DNA from: CAWGLW01 sp963823525
GTDB taxonomy: Bacteria > Pseudomonadota > Gammaproteobacteria > Steroidobacterales > Steroidobacteraceae
Assembly (NCBI GenBank): GCA_963823525.1
Contig: CAWGLW010000004.1
Coordinates: 267,908-331,907, forward strand
Length of the DNA stretch: 64,000 bases
Direction of reading: 5' to 3'
The notes under the pieces are model-generated. The model worked only from the letters and a program-made list of their open reading frames with translations, searched no databases and had not been told where the DNA came from. Below are positions 63,092 to 64,000 of this stretch, piece by piece (the first letter of the stretch is position 1; every line of letters starts with the position of its first letter). A program made the position numbers and the translations under genes.

Positions 63092-63325
63092 ATGAAGGGC
63101 AAGCGCCGTTCACATGAGAAGATGATTTTGATCTTGAAGGAGCACGAGTCGGGCGTTCCGGTTGCCGCGCTCTTTCGGCTCGGGGTCTCTGAGCAATCGC
63201 TCTGCGGTGGACGATGAAGTTCGGCGGGATGGTGGTCTCTGATGGGGTGCGCTCTACGGATCTGGAAGAAGATAACCGGCGCTTGAAGCACCTGGTGGTG
63301 GACCTGTTTCTCGACAAGACGAGAG
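63092..63325 (+). pseudogene. IS3-family transposase OrfA remnant
   Basis: The first frame (ATG 63092, AGGGAG upstream) reads MKGKRRSHEKMILILKEHES, then GVPVAALFRLGVSEQSL, the helix-turn-helix N-terminus of IS3-group OrfA. A frameshift near 63205 is needed to continue as RWTMKFGGMVVSDGVR and then LEEDNRRLKHLVVDLFLDK, the typical OrfA leucine-zipper region, before similarity ends. No OrfB or terminal inverted repeats were found. A decayed insertion. Confidence 0.75.
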
Positions 63326-63642
63326 TTTCAACGTCTCATTTCCGGAGAATTGCTTCAATCCGCATGGATTCAAGGATCGCTTCGATTCCTGACGACCCAT
63401 TGATGCCTCGCGATAGCACTACAATGATGTCCGATCCCCAGCTCATGGGCGACAGGCCACCCCGCGATTCCGCACAGCAGGTGGCCTGATATGATCGAGT
63501 TTCTTCAACTGATTTGGGCTGAACCGAGAGGGAAGCTCGTGCCGAAGCTTCCGACTCGGCCAAGAATGATTGCGGTTTTCACAACCCTGCATGACGCAGG
63601 TGCATACGGGCGGTCCACTCGACCCGCAGACGAGATTGATCG
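63326..63642. other. Intergenic region, no gene recognised
   Basis: 317 bp between the OrfA remnant and the sensor-like gene. A 75-codon minus-strand frame (63336-63563) was noted but has no ribosome site or recognisable similarity. It may contain further IS debris and the promoter of the gene at 63643. Confidence 0.35.
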
Positions 63643-64000
63643 ATGAGCTGGATTACGACGATCTGGTCGATGGCTGCGGGCGCGTCCCTGACACTCGCAT
63701 GTATCCATTTGATCGTCTGGCTTCGAGACCGAGACGCGTGGGCGAACCTTTTTTTCTCCATCAGCGCCATAGCCGCCGCAGTCCTCGCCATGCAGGAATC
63801 GGCGGTCATGCGCGCGCAGACCCCTGCCGATTTTTCCGAGATGCTGCGTTGGATGCATCTTTCGGCAGCGACGCTCCTAATTGCGATAGTCTGGTTCATC
63901 CACTTTCATCTGAAAGCAGGCCGTCTTTGGCTCGCATGGCTCATAACCGGCCTGCGCTTGCTGATCTTGATTGCGAATTTCTTCCTGTACCCGAACGCTA
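63643..64000 (+). CDS. N-terminus of a probable membrane sensor kinase (cut by window)
   Basis: 119 codons from ATG 63643, open to the edge. The start MSWITTIWSMAAGASLTLAC and the following segments (NLFFSISAIAAAVLAM, LRWMHLSAATLLIAIVWFIHFHL, LAWLITGLRLLILIANFFLYPN) match the multi-helix membrane domain common in front of PAS/histidine-kinase proteins of environmental proteobacteria. The catalytic part lies beyond the window, so the function is inferred from this domain only. GAGA lies 8 nt upstream of the ATG. Confidence 0.65.
   Translation, partial: MSWITTIWSMAAGASLTLACIHLIVWLRDRDAWANLFFSISAIAAAVLAMQESAVMRAQTPADFSEMLRWMHLSAATLLIAIVWFIHFHLKAGRLWLAWLITGLRLLILIANFFLYPNA

Noticed and set aside
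1..64000. tRNA genes, CRISPR arrays, prophage or conjugation genes
   Set aside because: No T-loop/acceptor pairs, regularly spaced repeats or phage/plasmid proteins were seen by eye; a dedicated search could still find a tRNA I missed.

Overview
The window reads as chromosomal DNA of a GC-rich gammaproteobacterium. Supporting this are the gene order SRP RNA (ffs)-dnaX-ybaB-recR, the divergent ppsR/ppsA pair, a short QueF, a DUF1249 (YqiB-type) gene and two PEP-CTERM proteins with sigma-54 type promoters. Placement near environmental lineages such as Woeseiales or Steroidobacterales is only a guess from gene content. No plasmid, phage, CRISPR or tRNA feature was seen.

Layout. 1-8.7 kb: a truncated ankyrin lipoprotein, a secreted CARDB protein, a nitronate monooxygenase-like enzyme, an FAD-linked oxidase, a coiled-coil/DUF1249 pair and ppsR. 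8.7-15 kb: ppsA, a membrane CadC-like regulator (wHTH-TM-TolB-like-TPR) and a cluster of three small secreted or membrane-anchored proteins. 15-18.5 kb: housekeeping block recR, ybaB, dnaX, SRP RNA, queF. 18.7-29.6 kb: a lipid block with an alpha/beta hydrolase, two wax-ester synthase/DGAT homologues, a tight five-gene acyl-CoA operon (two acyl-CoA dehydrogenases, two SDRs, an ACAD10-like phosphotransferase) and a divergent LysR regulator. 29.6-38.8 kb: secreted M64 peptidase, MgtC/DUF4010 and PrsW-type membrane proteins, a CHRD protein, an amidohydrolase, a zinc-ribbon protein and a DnaQ-like exonuclease coupled to a cNMP/CBS/DUF294 protein. 39-46.4 kb: two PEP-CTERM proteins, an aldehyde dehydrogenase, a second zinc-ribbon protein, an MBL-fold protein, UPF0316, DUF2905 and a Baeyer-Villiger-type monooxygenase. 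47-59.5 kb: M6 metalloprotease, cupin, sirtuin, PsiE, S10 peptidase, an RND efflux pair and a P1 (DmpA-type) peptidase. 59.8-64 kb: a decayed-looking region with a frameshifted ferritin-like gene, a TIR-TolB-like-TPR protein, an IS3 orfA remnant and the start of a probable sensor kinase.

How the genes fit together. The lipid block suggests storage-lipid synthesis (two WS/DGAT homologues) next to CoA-thioester oxidation under a LysR regulator. Four peptidases from different families (M64, M6, S10, P1), three of them with signal peptides, suggest a protein-degrading lifestyle. PpsA/PpsR points to gluconeogenic growth.

Non-coding signals: a dispersed palindromic repeat family (core GGGGACAGTTTACTTATCTC) with a perfect 46-bp copy and four divergent or partial copies; two sigma-54 promoter matches, each in front of a PEP-CTERM gene; several strong hairpin terminators; and an SRP RNA closed by an 11-bp terminal helix. 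All calls are by eye from sequence; no database search was run.
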